A stretch of 64,000 bases of DNA from an uncultured Bacteroidales bacterium (lineage in GTDB: Bacteria > Bacteroidota > Bacteroidia > Bacteroidales > F082): assembly GCA_947166105.1 (NCBI GenBank), contig CAMVCZ010000014.1, positions 1 through 64,000 on the forward strand. Direction: 5' to 3'. Below, in pieces: positions 29,402 through 38,888 of the stretch. The stretch's first letter is position 1. Each line of letters opens with the position of its first letter. A model generated the notes under the pieces. The model was given only the letters and a program-made list of their open reading frames with translations, was not told the origin of the DNA and did no database searches. A program made the translations under genes and the position numbers.

Positions 29402-30166
29402 CTATTGCGCCTTTGCGACAACAAAAAACTCGGGGTGCAAGGCCATGAATTTCCGCTCATATTGGCGAATACGACCCAACGTGCGCCGTGTCCACACAAG
29501 GCGCAACTCGTCGCGTTCCTCTTCCGTTAGGTGCCAAGCAATGTCTGTGGAATCATGCAGTCGGTTGGTTAACGAATAAAGCAGCAAAGCCGCCGAAACA
29601 CTGATATTGTAACTCTCAGTAAATCCGAACATTGGAATACGAATGTGCATATCGGCATTCTCAACGGCATAGTCCGAAAGGCCGAGTTTTTCCGTCCCGA
29701 AAACCAAGGCGATGGGCTGGTCCAAAGGAAGCGTGTCGGGAGTGAAATCATCGCGATGAGGGCAAGTGGCCACAATCTTGTAGCCCTGCTCCCGCAAATG
29801 CGAATAAGCCTCCGGCGTGTTGAATTCCTTGTCCTCGTAATGGTAAAGGTTGAGCCACTTCGTACTGCCCAACACCACATCAGGATTCACGTCATAATGG
29901 TTGACATTCTGAACAATATGGATGTCCTGAACGCCCCGAAGGTCGCAAGTGCGCAACACCGCGCTGGCATTGTGGGGCTGAAAAATGTCCTCCAAAACGA
30001 CCGTAACGTGCCTTGTGCGGAAATCAAGCACTTCCTCAAAACGTTGCCTACGCTCGTCCGTGATGAACTGCGTCAAAAACTCAAGCATGGCCGCGTCGCG
30101 AGCGGCGTTTTCACGCATCTCCGCATCGCTCGAATCGCGCCCGTCATATATAATGGATTTCTTCAT
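29402..30166 (-). CDS. TrmH/SpoU-family RNA 2'-O-methyltransferase
   Basis: HNASAVLRTCDLRGVQDIHIV, LVFGTEKLGLS, RIPMFGFTESYNISVSAALLLY motifs; start re-assigned to MKKSIIYDG. Confidence 0.9.
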   Translation of the reverse strand: MKKSIIYDGRDSSDAEMRENAARDAAMLEFLTQFITDERRQRFEEVLDFRTRHVTVVLEDIFQPHNASAVLRTCDLRGVQDIHIVQNVNHYDVNPDVVLGSTKWLNLYHYEDKEFNTPEAYSHLREQGYKIVATCPHRDDFTPDTLPLDQPIALVFGTEKLGLSDYAVENADMHIRIPMFGFTESYNISVSAALLLYSLTNRLHDSTDIAWHLTEEERDELRLVWTRRTLGRIRQYERKFMALHPEFFVVAKAQ

Positions 30167-30274
30167 TGGCTTAGTGTTATGGGGTGCAAAATTACGAAAA
30201 AAGAAAAAAAAGAAAAAAAATGGTCGATGGTATGTCGAAAAAGCGTACTTTTGCACGCAAAATTTTGAACAGTT

Positions 30275-31012
30275 ATGGCAAAACAACAAGAGACAACAAA
30301 ACAAGGAGATGAAAGGCTCGAGAATGTAGAAGAAGCCTTAAGCAAAACCGAACTTTGGATTGAAAACAACCAGAAAACCCTGTGGATTATCCTTATTGCG
30401 CTGTTGGTAGCTGCATTCGCCGTCTATGGCATCACCAACTACAACAAGAAACGCAACGAGACAGCCAAAAACCTGAGCTTCCCGCAGGAAATCAACTTTG
30501 AGCAGCAAGCTTCAAAAGCGGTTGACTTCGCTTCATATTACATGCAAAACGAAAACTACGCCACTGCCCTGAACGGCGATGGCGAAAAGCCCGGCTTCCT
30601 CGACATCTACAAGGATTACGGCTCGACCAAGGCTGGCAAGTTGGCTGCCTACTATGCAGGCCTCTGCTACCTGAAGCAAGGCGACTACAACAACGCCATC
30701 GAATACCTGAAGAAGTACACCAACGACGATAAGGTGTTGGCTGCTATGGCTTTAGGTCTTATCGGCGACTGCTACCTTGAACTCGGCGACAAGCAAAACG
30801 CCATTTCCTATTACGACAAGGCCACCAAAAAGAACCCCAACGATTTCACAACCCCCATGTTCCTCGTCAAGTTGGGCATGACCCACGAAATCATGGGCAA
30901 CAACGCCAAGGCTTTGGAAGCCTACACGACCTTGAAGAAGGATTATCCGCTGAGCAACGAGGCTTTCGAGATCAGCAAGAACATTGCCAACCTCGAAAAG
31001 AAAATGAAATAA
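30275..31012 (+). CDS. TM-anchored tetratricopeptide repeat protein
   Basis: TM near N-terminus (TLWIILIALLVAAFAVYGI) then TPR motifs (YYAGLCYLKQGDYNNAIEYLKKY). Confidence 0.8.
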   Translation: MAKQQETTKQGDERLENVEEALSKTELWIENNQKTLWIILIALLVAAFAVYGITNYNKKRNETAKNLSFPQEINFEQQASKAVDFASYYMQNENYATALNGDGEKPGFLDIYKDYGSTKAGKLAAYYAGLCYLKQGDYNNAIEYLKKYTNDDKVLAAMALGLIGDCYLELGDKQNAISYYDKATKKNPNDFTTPMFLVKLGMTHEIMGNNAKALEAYTTLKKDYPLSNEAFEISKNIANLEKKMK

Positions 31013-31036
31013 TAATAGTATTAATGTTTTCTGTGT

Positions 31037-31068
31037 GCCTGGCCTTTGAATGGGTCAGGCTTTTTTTT
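31037..31068 (+). terminator. Terminator upstream of fmt
   Basis: gcctggcc-tttgaat-gggtcaggc-tttttttt. Confidence 0.65.
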
Positions 31069-31072
31069 GACA

Positions 31073-32047
31073 ATGATGAAGAAAAGAATCAGAATCGCCT
31101 ATTTTGGCACCCCCGAATTTGCCGCTTCACAGTTGGAAGCCATACTTGCCGCCGGATATGAGGTGGCCGTCGTGGTCACCATGCCCGACAAACCTGCCGG
31201 TCGCGGACGGAAAATACAACATTCCGACGTCAAGAAAACCGCCTTGGAGCACAACTTGCCCCTGCTCCAGCCCGAAAAGTTGAAAGAACCTTCGTTTTTA
31301 GAGCAATTGGCATCCTACCAAGCCAACTTGTTTATCGTGGTGGCTTTCAGGATGTTGCCTGCCGCAGTATGGCAAATGCCCGAACTTGGCACCTTCAATC
31401 TCCACGCTTCGTTGCTGCCGCAATACCGTGGCGCCGCGCCCATCAATTTCGCCATCATCAACGGAGAGAAAGAAACCGGACTTACCACATTTTTCCTCAA
31501 CGAGGAAATCGACAAGGGAGCCGTCATCATGCGCGAGAAGGTCGCCATCCGCCCCGATGAGACCGCAGGCGAATTGCACGACGAACTGATGCTTCTCGGC
31601 AACAAAGTGGTCGTTGATACCATCAGGAAAATCGAAATGGGAGAGGTTTCCGCCCAACCACAGGAAGAACTGACTGAAAATCAACCCCTAAAGCCTGCCC
31701 CGAAAATCACGAAAGCGTTTTGCCTCATCGACTGGAACTTGGACTGCACTACCGTTTACAACCACATCCGTGGCCTTTCGCCCTACCCTGCCGCCCACAC
31801 TCAACTCATTTCCGAAAACGGAGAAACCATTGAAATGAAAATCTTTTCCTCCGAAATGGAGCTTGTCGGGCACGATTTGCCAATAGGCACCGTCGTCACC
31901 GACAACAAGAGCTTCCTCAAAATCGCCGTGAAGGATGGTTTCATCCACCTTACCATCGTCCAACAAGCCGGCAAAAAAGCCATGCCCATCGCCGATTTTT
32001 TGAGAGGCACGGCTTTATTTGGTCACTGGAAAACCACCGATGAATGA
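31073..32047 (+). CDS. fmt: Methionyl-tRNA formyltransferase
   Basis: IRIAYFGTPEFAASQLEAIL; FNLHASLLPQYRGAAPINFAIINGEKETGLT. Confidence 0.96.
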   Translation: MMKKRIRIAYFGTPEFAASQLEAILAAGYEVAVVVTMPDKPAGRGRKIQHSDVKKTALEHNLPLLQPEKLKEPSFLEQLASYQANLFIVVAFRMLPAAVWQMPELGTFNLHASLLPQYRGAAPINFAIINGEKETGLTTFFLNEEIDKGAVIMREKVAIRPDETAGELHDELMLLGNKVVVDTIRKIEMGEVSAQPQEELTENQPLKPAPKITKAFCLIDWNLDCTTVYNHIRGLSPYPAAHTQLISENGETIEMKIFSSEMELVGHDLPIGTVVTDNKSFLKIAVKDGFIHLTIVQQAGKKAMPIADFLRGTALFGHWKTTDE

Positions 32048-32118
32048 GCGAAATAGGCTATTTTTGGCATTTTTTTAGTTTTTTTTGGCAAAAATTCCAC
32101 TTTTTTTTCCAAAAGTAC

Positions 32119-32147
32119 TTGTATGTGTGAAAAATACATTATTTTTG
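32119..32147 (+). promoter_or_regulatory. Putative Bacteroidota promoter for the HU gene (TTG / 18 nt / TATTTTTG)
   Basis: ttg at 32119-32121 and tatttttg at 32140-32147 resemble the -33/-7 (TAnnTTTG) consensus. Confidence 0.5.
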
Positions 32148-32181
32148 TCGGGCAAAAGTTTAACCACTAATTATACTAACT

Positions 32182-32445
32182 ATGAATAAAATTGAATTAA
32201 TCAATGCTGTGGCCGAGAAAGCTGGCATGACCAAGGTTGATGCAAGAAAGGCCGTTGACGCCATGATGGATGTCACTAAAGATGAACTGAAAAAAGGAGG
32301 CAAGATTGCCCTCGTAGGTTTGGGAACTATGGGCGTGACTGAACGTCCTGCCAGAGAAGGCCGTAACCCCAGAACGGGTAAGACCATTAAAATCGATGCG
32401 AAGAAGATCGTCAGATTCAAACCCGCAAAGGACATTCTGAAATAA
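32182..32445 (+). CDS. HU family DNA-binding protein
   Basis: MNKIELINAVAEKAGMTKVDARKAVDAM...GRNPRTGKTIKIDAKKIVRFKPAK. Confidence 0.95.
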   Translation: MNKIELINAVAEKAGMTKVDARKAVDAMMDVTKDELKKGGKIALVGLGTMGVTERPAREGRNPRTGKTIKIDAKKIVRFKPAKDILK

Positions 32446-32463
32446 GAGAACAAGAGCGAAACC

Positions 32464-32492
32464 AAAGCCGTCATTGTTGACGGCTTTTTTTA
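32464..32492. terminator. Terminator after the HU gene
   Basis: aaagccgtca-ttgt-tgacggctttttt. Confidence 0.8.
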
Positions 32493-34397
32493 TTTCCCCT
32501 TGCGCTTCACCTTGCCCTCGCCATCCATCTGAATCACGCCGTTGTCGATAAGAAATCGTATGGAATCCAACACTTTAGCATCATCATATTCACCACATTT
32601 CGACAACACCTCGCGCACCGATTGACTCTCTTCGCGCATCACGCTTCTCAATTTCTCCTCAATCGTCCCGTATGGAACGCGGTTTTTGCCTTGCTTCAGG
32701 CACACATCACATTGGCCACAAGTCTGGCAGGTTTCTTCGTTAAAATAGCGCAACAACTGCACACTACGACATTCCTCATCGTTGTTCACGAAGTCAATGA
32801 CAGCCTTCACCCGCGCTTCGGCATCCTTTTTCCTACTATGGTAATTCTCTTTGGAAAGGTTAAAATGCTTTGTATCAACAAATTCCGAAAGAAAAAGCAC
32901 TTGCGGCTTGTCGTTGCGCGGAAGGTAAGTCAAAAATTGGTAATCGTCCAAAGTCTTCAGTTGCTTCTGTAGTTTTTCCAACGGAACTCCCACTCTTTTC
33001 GCCAACACTTCCTCATTGATTTTCACAAAATCGGTCATCACTCCAGGCAGCGAGCGCAACATACACTTAATCACCTCACTAAATTGCGGATTATTGACTT
33101 GGAAACCGTAAATTTCTTCACGCGAGGCCTTTATCATCACCTTGGAAGGTTCGTCGAAACTGTCGGAAAGGATGAGAAAACCCTCTTTTTCAAGGATTTT
33201 CAGTGTGTGGAACACTTCCAAGACCGAAAACCCATAATGCTTTGCAAACTCGCTGATTACCAATGGATAGGAAACATTCTCCCCTGCTCCAACGGGAATA
33301 TTGAAATAGTTTCCCAAGGCATTGTAAATCAACTTGATGCGGTCAAGTTCCGGGAAAGATTGCGTCAAGTCGTCCTGCAATTTCTTGATGTCGGCAGGCG
33401 ATACCAAAAGTATAGCCTCTGAAGGCTTCAGGTCGCGGCCTGCCCGACCTGCTTCCTGAAAATATGCCTCGATGCTGTCTGGCAGGTCCATGTGGACGAC
33501 GAGGCGCACATCAGGCTTGTCAATGCCCATACCGAAAGCATTGGTCGCAACGATGACTTTCACTTTGCCTTTCATCCAAAGGTCTTGCCTTTCGTCGCGC
33601 GTCTTTGTGTCCAAACCAGCATGATAATACGTCGCCAAAACGCCCACCGAATTGAGCCAGTCCGCAATGACTTGCGTGCGCTTGCGGTTGCGCACATACA
33701 CGATGGCACTGCCTTCCGTCATGGCCTCCAGCTTGCGGCGCAACATACCGTATTTGTCAGCGTCATGGAAAACATTGTAAGTCAAATTTTTGCGTTCAAA
33801 ACTGCTTTGAAAAACATTTCTTTGTTTGAAGCCAAGGCGCAACTGTATGTCGTCAACCACTTTGGCGGTTGCGGTTGCAGTCAAGGCCAAAACAGGTGTC
33901 GTGGGGATATAAGGCCGGATTTCGGCAATTTTCAAGTAAGGCGGACGAAAATCATAGCCCCATTGCGAGATGCAATGCGACTCATCGACCGCCAAAAGGC
34001 ATACTTTCATCCGCTTCAAAGCCTCTATGAAAACATCTGTTTGCAAGCGTTCTGGAGAAACATAAAGGAACTTCAACCGACCGTAAACAGCCTGATTGTA
34101 AGCCAATTGTAGTTCGTCTGTGTGTTTACCCGAATAGATGGCCGCAGCGGGAATTCCCTTTTTGGCAAGGTTTGCCACTTGGTCTTTCATCAAAGCGACA
34201 AGCGGTGTGATGACGAGGCATAGACCATCCATCGCCATCGTTGGCACCTGAAAACAAATGCTTTTGCCGCCGCCTGTAGGCAACAGCGCAAGCGTGTCCT
34301 TCCCAGCCATCACAGAATCAACGATGTCTTCCTGAAAAGGCCTGAAATTAGGATAGCCCCAATAGCGGGTCAAGATGGTTTTGGCAAGCTCACTCAT
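32490..34397 (-). CDS. recQ: ATP-dependent DNA helicase RecQ
   Basis: LLPTGGGKSICFQVP, DESHCISQWGYDFRPPYL, YFQEAGRAGRD and Zn-cluster CQTCGQCDVC; start set to MSELAKTILTRYWGY. Confidence 0.95.
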   Translation of the reverse strand: MSELAKTILTRYWGYPNFRPFQEDIVDSVMAGKDTLALLPTGGGKSICFQVPTMAMDGLCLVITPLVALMKDQVANLAKKGIPAAAIYSGKHTDELQLAYNQAVYGRLKFLYVSPERLQTDVFIEALKRMKVCLLAVDESHCISQWGYDFRPPYLKIAEIRPYIPTTPVLALTATATAKVVDDIQLRLGFKQRNVFQSSFERKNLTYNVFHDADKYGMLRRKLEAMTEGSAIVYVRNRKRTQVIADWLNSVGVLATYYHAGLDTKTRDERQDLWMKGKVKVIVATNAFGMGIDKPDVRLVVHMDLPDSIEAYFQEAGRAGRDLKPSEAILLVSPADIKKLQDDLTQSFPELDRIKLIYNALGNYFNIPVGAGENVSYPLVISEFAKHYGFSVLEVFHTLKILEKEGFLILSDSFDEPSKVMIKASREEIYGFQVNNPQFSEVIKCMLRSLPGVMTDFVKINEEVLAKRVGVPLEKLQKQLKTLDDYQFLTYLPRNDKPQVLFLSEFVDTKHFNLSKENYHSRKKDAEARVKAVIDFVNNDEECRSVQLLRYFNEETCQTCGQCDVCLKQGKNRVPYGTIEEKLRSVMREESQSVREVLSKCGEYDDAKVLDSIRFLIDNGVIQMDGEGKVKRKGK

Positions 34398-34518
34398 TTG
34401 AATTGCAAAATTACGGCAAATTCCACGAATACCAACACAAGTAACAAAAAAAGAGGCCAAACGAGCTTTTGTCTAAGAAATAGTGTTATCTTTGCTGCAA
34501 GAAAAACAACGACTTAGC

Positions 34519-34788
34519 ATGACAGACCCTAAACAACAACTCATCTACCCCCAAAACTTTGACATCAAACTGATTATCGCCGCCGAAATCCCCAACGAGG
34601 AGGCCAAGCGGAACATCAGCCAAGCCTTGTCGGAGAGCAAAACGGTGCATAGTTTTGTCAACATAAGAAGCAGTGGCAAAGGCAATTACCTCAGTTATTG
34701 CTACAACATCGACATTGAGAGCAAGGAGCATCTTGAAAAGACCTACGCCCTGCTCAAACAGATTCCCGGATTAAAGTTTGCGCTATGA
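34519..34788 (+). CDS. DUF493 (YbeD-like) family protein
   Basis: YPQNFDIKLIIAAEIP...SSGKGNYLSYCYNIDIESKEHLEKTYALLKQIPGLKFAL. Confidence 0.8.
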   Translation: MTDPKQQLIYPQNFDIKLIIAAEIPNEEAKRNISQALSESKTVHSFVNIRSSGKGNYLSYCYNIDIESKEHLEKTYALLKQIPGLKFAL

Positions 34789-35063
34789 CAAAAGCCTATT
34801 CCATAAGGATTTACGGTCGGGTGTTCAATGTCGGTTTCCGGCGTTATGTGCATCGCTACGGGCTGCAATGCAATGTGGTCGGCTATGTGGAAAACGACCG
34901 CGCCGACGGCAGCGTCCACATCGAGGCCGAGGGCGAGGAAAAGGACTTGGACCGTTTCACCCTGCTTTGTGGCGAGGGCACACCTTATTCATATATTACC
35001 GACATGAAAATCGATTCCGTCGCACCGTCAGGAAAGTACACTGATTTTCAAGAGATTCGATAA
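34785..35063 (+). CDS. acyP: Acylphosphatase
   Basis: IRIYGRVFNVGFRRYVHRYG; GYVENDRADGSVHIEAEGEE. Confidence 0.93.
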   Translation: MTKAYSIRIYGRVFNVGFRRYVHRYGLQCNVVGYVENDRADGSVHIEAEGEEKDLDRFTLLCGEGTPYSYITDMKIDSVAPSGKYTDFQEIR

Positions 35064-35092
35064 ACATTTCAACCATCAACAATTCAACGACA

Positions 35093-35803
35093 ATGACATA
35101 CCCCGACTTCTCCAAAACCCTTTTTCTTGACATCGAAACCGTTTCGCACGAGAAAACCTTCGACCAACTCTCAGAGCGGATGCAAAAACTTTGGTCGCAC
35201 AAGGCTGAGCAAATCGGCAAGGGCGACGAAAACGCCACGCCCGAATCGCTTTACGACCGTGCCGCCATCTATGCAGAATTTGGCAAAATCGTCTGTATTT
35301 CAGTGGGTTTCTTCAACGACCAACGCTTCCGCCTGAAGTCGTTTTACGGTCACGACGAGAAGGCCTTGCTCACTGATTTCGCCAATATGCTGAGCCGCTA
35401 CTATGACACGCCCGATGCCCAACTTTGCGCCCACAACGGCAAAGAATTCGACTTCCCATACATTGCCCGAAGGATGCTCATCAATGGCATACAAATCCCT
35501 CGCATACTGCAAGTTGCGGGTAAGAAACCGTGGGAAACCAACTTCATCGACACGATGGAACTCTGGAAATTCGGCGACTACAAAAGTTACACTTCCTTGG
35601 ACTTGCTTTGCGCCGTTTTGGACATTCCAACGCCCAAAGACGACATCAACGGGAGCGAGGTTGGGCGCGTTTATTGGCAGGAAAACGACCTTGAGCGCAT
35701 CAAAATCTATTGCCAGAAAGACGTTTTGGCCGTCGCCCAACTCATGCGCCGCTTCAACTACTTGCCACTCATCACCGAAGACTGCGTCGACTACACCAAC
35801 TGA
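35093..35803 (+). CDS. 3'-5' exonuclease, DEDD (RNase H-fold) family
   Basis: LFLDIETV (DxE), LCAHNGKEFDFPYIARRML, IYCQKDVLAVAQLMRR. Confidence 0.85.
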   Translation: MTYPDFSKTLFLDIETVSHEKTFDQLSERMQKLWSHKAEQIGKGDENATPESLYDRAAIYAEFGKIVCISVGFFNDQRFRLKSFYGHDEKALLTDFANMLSRYYDTPDAQLCAHNGKEFDFPYIARRMLINGIQIPRILQVAGKKPWETNFIDTMELWKFGDYKSYTSLDLLCAVLDIPTPKDDINGSEVGRVYWQENDLERIKIYCQKDVLAVAQLMRRFNYLPLITEDCVDYTN

Positions 35804-35805
35804 CC

Positions 35806-37212
35806 ATGCACATTCTCTCCAAATCCACATATATCAAGGGGTTACAATGCGAAAAGGCCTTGTACATGCAGAAAAAGCACCCTTATTTGCGCGACAAACT
35901 CAGCATTGAGCAAAGGGCTAAGTTTCAGCGCGGTACGGATGTGGGCGTATTGGCACATGAGTATTTTCCAAACGGTGTCGACATGTCGCCCAATTCGCCT
36001 TCCCAATTCCCGAAGAAGGTGGCGGAAACTTGGGCCAACCTCAGCAATCCCGAAATCAATGTGATGTATGAGGCTGTTTTTCAGTACAATGACACACTCA
36101 TCATGCTTGATATGCTCGTTCGCGACGGCGACCGATGGTTGGCCGTGGAGGTGAAGAGTTCGTTGCGCCTCAGCGACACCTATTATAATGATGCCGCGCT
36201 TCAATATTATGTGCTGCACGGTTGCGGAGTGCCGCTGAGCGACTTCAAACTGATGTACCTCAACGCCGATTATGTGAAAAATGGCCCGATTGACGTGAAA
36301 CAGTTGTTCAAGTTGGAGTCGGTGATGGAGTATGTCATTGAACGAGAGGCGTTTGTCAAGGAAAATGTGGAACGGTCGAAAAAGGTGGTCGCCCTGCCCC
36401 ATTCGCCTTTGGTCAATATCGGGACGCAATGCAACAATCCTTATCCTTGTGATTTTCAAGGACATTGCTGGAAATTGGTTCCGAAAAACAGTTTCCTGTT
36501 CACAACGGCCATCGATGACGAAACCCTGTTCCAAAACTACTTCAACGGCGTGAACTCCAACGCCAAGATGCTCCAACAACTTGACCCAAATTCATTGGAA
36601 GCGCACCAAATTGAGGCTTTGGAAACCAACTCGTACTACATTGATTACAAGACACTTTACTCGTTGGCTCAACAGCCCAAACCCAAATCCATCGCCTACT
36701 TGAACCTGCTTTTGCACCGTCCCGCCGTACCTGAACTTGACGGAACGAAACCTTACGAGGAGTTGATTTTGGCCTTCGCCCTGCAAGGCGAGCATGAACC
36801 CGACGGAAATTTCGTTTGGGATTGTTTTGAAAATCAAGGACTTTGGAAAAACGCCATCGGCCTTCTCATTGAGAAACTCTCTCATTATGAGCAGATTGTA
36901 TGCTTCACTCCGCAAAACCTCACCACTACCCTACTCCGCCACGAAATCATCCAAAACAAAGAGGTCGGCTACAAGGTCTTCAACCTCTTCGATGTGCTTC
37001 AATCGGCCCAATTCTACCATCCGGCCATCAAGCGTGGCTTGACATTGCAACGCATTGAAACGGCACTTTTTAGCGAAGCCAAACTGTTCGAACACAGCCG
37101 AATCATCCTCGAAGCCACCAGCAACGACCTCATAGGTTATCAACAAGCGCGAGAAGACTTAATTGCTGAGAATGAAATCGTTGCAAAAACTTATCAACAC
37201 CTTTTCAAGTAG
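35806..37212 (+). CDS. DUF2779-type protein with Cas4-like PD-(D/E)XK/Fe-S nuclease N-terminus
   Basis: STYIKGLQCEKALYMQKKHP; MLDMLVRDGDRWLAVEVKSS...AALQYYVL; GTQCNNPYPCDFQGHC cysteines. Confidence 0.75.
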   Translation: MHILSKSTYIKGLQCEKALYMQKKHPYLRDKLSIEQRAKFQRGTDVGVLAHEYFPNGVDMSPNSPSQFPKKVAETWANLSNPEINVMYEAVFQYNDTLIMLDMLVRDGDRWLAVEVKSSLRLSDTYYNDAALQYYVLHGCGVPLSDFKLMYLNADYVKNGPIDVKQLFKLESVMEYVIEREAFVKENVERSKKVVALPHSPLVNIGTQCNNPYPCDFQGHCWKLVPKNSFLFTTAIDDETLFQNYFNGVNSNAKMLQQLDPNSLEAHQIEALETNSYYIDYKTLYSLAQQPKPKSIAYLNLLLHRPAVPELDGTKPYEELILAFALQGEHEPDGNFVWDCFENQGLWKNAIGLLIEKLSHYEQIVCFTPQNLTTTLLRHEIIQNKEVGYKVFNLFDVLQSAQFYHPAIKRGLTLQRIETALFSEAKLFEHSRIILEATSNDLIGYQQAREDLIAENEIVAKTYQHLFK

Positions 37213-37286
37213 TTGATAACTTCCTTGAATTGCTTCGGAAGGGTCGGGAAATAATGCTTAATTTTGCCGTCCAAAACAGAAAAATC

Positions 37287-38843
37287 ATGCCCAACGATAC
37301 CATAACGCGCCGTCCATTCGGCGATGCCGCAAAACGAAACTTGATGACTCCAGAGCAAGTGTTTGCTACTCAGGGGCGTATCCCTCCGCAAGCCACCGAC
37401 CTTGAGGAAGTGGTGCTCGGTGCCCTCATGCTGGAGAAGGAAGCCGTCAACGAAGTCATCGATATTTTGTCGCCCGAAGCCTTCTATTTGGACAAGCACC
37501 AGAAGATTTTCGCCGCCATCAAAGCCCTTTTTGGAAAGTCTGAACCCATTGACATTCTGACTGTTACCAACGAACTGAAGCAACGGGGCGAGTTGGAAAT
37601 GGTGGGTGGTGCCTACTACATCTCGAAACTTACCAACCGCGTGGTTTCGGCGGCCAACATTGAGTATCATGCCCGTATCATCATGCAGAAACACATTCAG
37701 CGTCAACTGATTCTGATTTCTTCCGACATGATTCACGAGGCTTTTGAAGACACTGCCGATGTTTTCGACCTTTTAGACAAGGCCGAAAACAACCTTTTCC
37801 AAATCAGCGAGAACAACCTACGCCGGAGTTACGACTCGATGCAAGACCTTGTAAGCAAGGCCATTAAGGAAATCCAAAACGCCAAAAACGCCGACAACAA
37901 GCTGCGCGGCGTGCCATCGGGCTACACCGAACTCGACCGCATCACACAAGGCTGGCAGAAGTCGGACCTCATCATTTTGGCCGCGCGTCCCAGCATGGGT
38001 AAGACGGCTTTTGCGCTGAATTTAGCCCGCAATGCCGCCGTCAATTTCAACAGGCCGATTGCCTTTTTCTCCTTGGAAATGTCCTCTGTTCAATTGGTTA
38101 CGCGACTGATTTCGACCGAAACATCACTCACTGCCGACAAACTCCGCTCCGGCGACTTGGCCGAATACGAATGGCAGCAACTGAACACCAAAGTCACGCC
38201 GCTCACCGATGCGCCCATCTTCATTGACGACACGCCGCAATTGTCCATTTTTGAACTCCGAGCCAAGTGCCGCAGACTGAAGCAGCAGCATGATATTCAG
38301 ATGGTTTTCATTGATTATCTGCAACTTATGACCGCCAAAGGCGACAAAGGCCTCAACCGTGAGCAGGAAATCAGTACCATCTCGCGCTCATTGAAGAGTT
38401 TGGCCAAGGAGTTGGAAATCCCTGTTTTAGCCCTTTCACAACTCAGCCGTAGCGTGGAGCAACGCCCCGGCTCGAAAAAGCCCATCCTTTCCGACTTGCG
38501 CGAATCGGGTGCCATCGAGCAGGACGCCGATATGGTGATGTTCATCTATCGTCCTGAGTATTACAAAGATGGCGTGGATGCTGAGGACAAGCCCAAAGGC
38601 TACACCATCATCGACATTGCCAAGCACCGTAACGGCAAATTAGGCGAAGTGGAGTTGCGTTTCGTTGGTCAATACGCTCGTTTTGAAGAGTTTGAGCAGG
38701 GCTTCGACAATAGCAATTTTACTACCATTGGCCCTAACAACCAGTTCGATAACCAACCTTTGGTCATCGGCTCAAAGATGAATGACGACGAGGGCATGAC
38801 CTCCTATCCTTCCATCACCTCCGACGAACAAGTACCGTTCTAA
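37287..38843 (+). CDS. dnaB: Replicative DNA helicase
   Basis: LIILAARPSMGKTAFALNLARN; MVFIDYLQLM; LALSQLSRSVEQR; no intein. Confidence 0.96.
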   Translation: MPNDTITRRPFGDAAKRNLMTPEQVFATQGRIPPQATDLEEVVLGALMLEKEAVNEVIDILSPEAFYLDKHQKIFAAIKALFGKSEPIDILTVTNELKQRGELEMVGGAYYISKLTNRVVSAANIEYHARIIMQKHIQRQLILISSDMIHEAFEDTADVFDLLDKAENNLFQISENNLRRSYDSMQDLVSKAIKEIQNAKNADNKLRGVPSGYTELDRITQGWQKSDLIILAARPSMGKTAFALNLARNAAVNFNRPIAFFSLEMSSVQLVTRLISTETSLTADKLRSGDLAEYEWQQLNTKVTPLTDAPIFIDDTPQLSIFELRAKCRRLKQQHDIQMVFIDYLQLMTAKGDKGLNREQEISTISRSLKSLAKELEIPVLALSQLSRSVEQRPGSKKPILSDLRESGAIEQDADMVMFIYRPEYYKDGVDAEDKPKGYTIIDIAKHRNGKLGEVELRFVGQYARFEEFEQGFDNSNFTTIGPNNQFDNQPLVIGSKMNDDEGMTSYPSITSDEQVPF

Positions 38844-38888
38844 TTCAAGATTGAAAATTTAAAATTTATTATTCAGACTTAAGATTCG

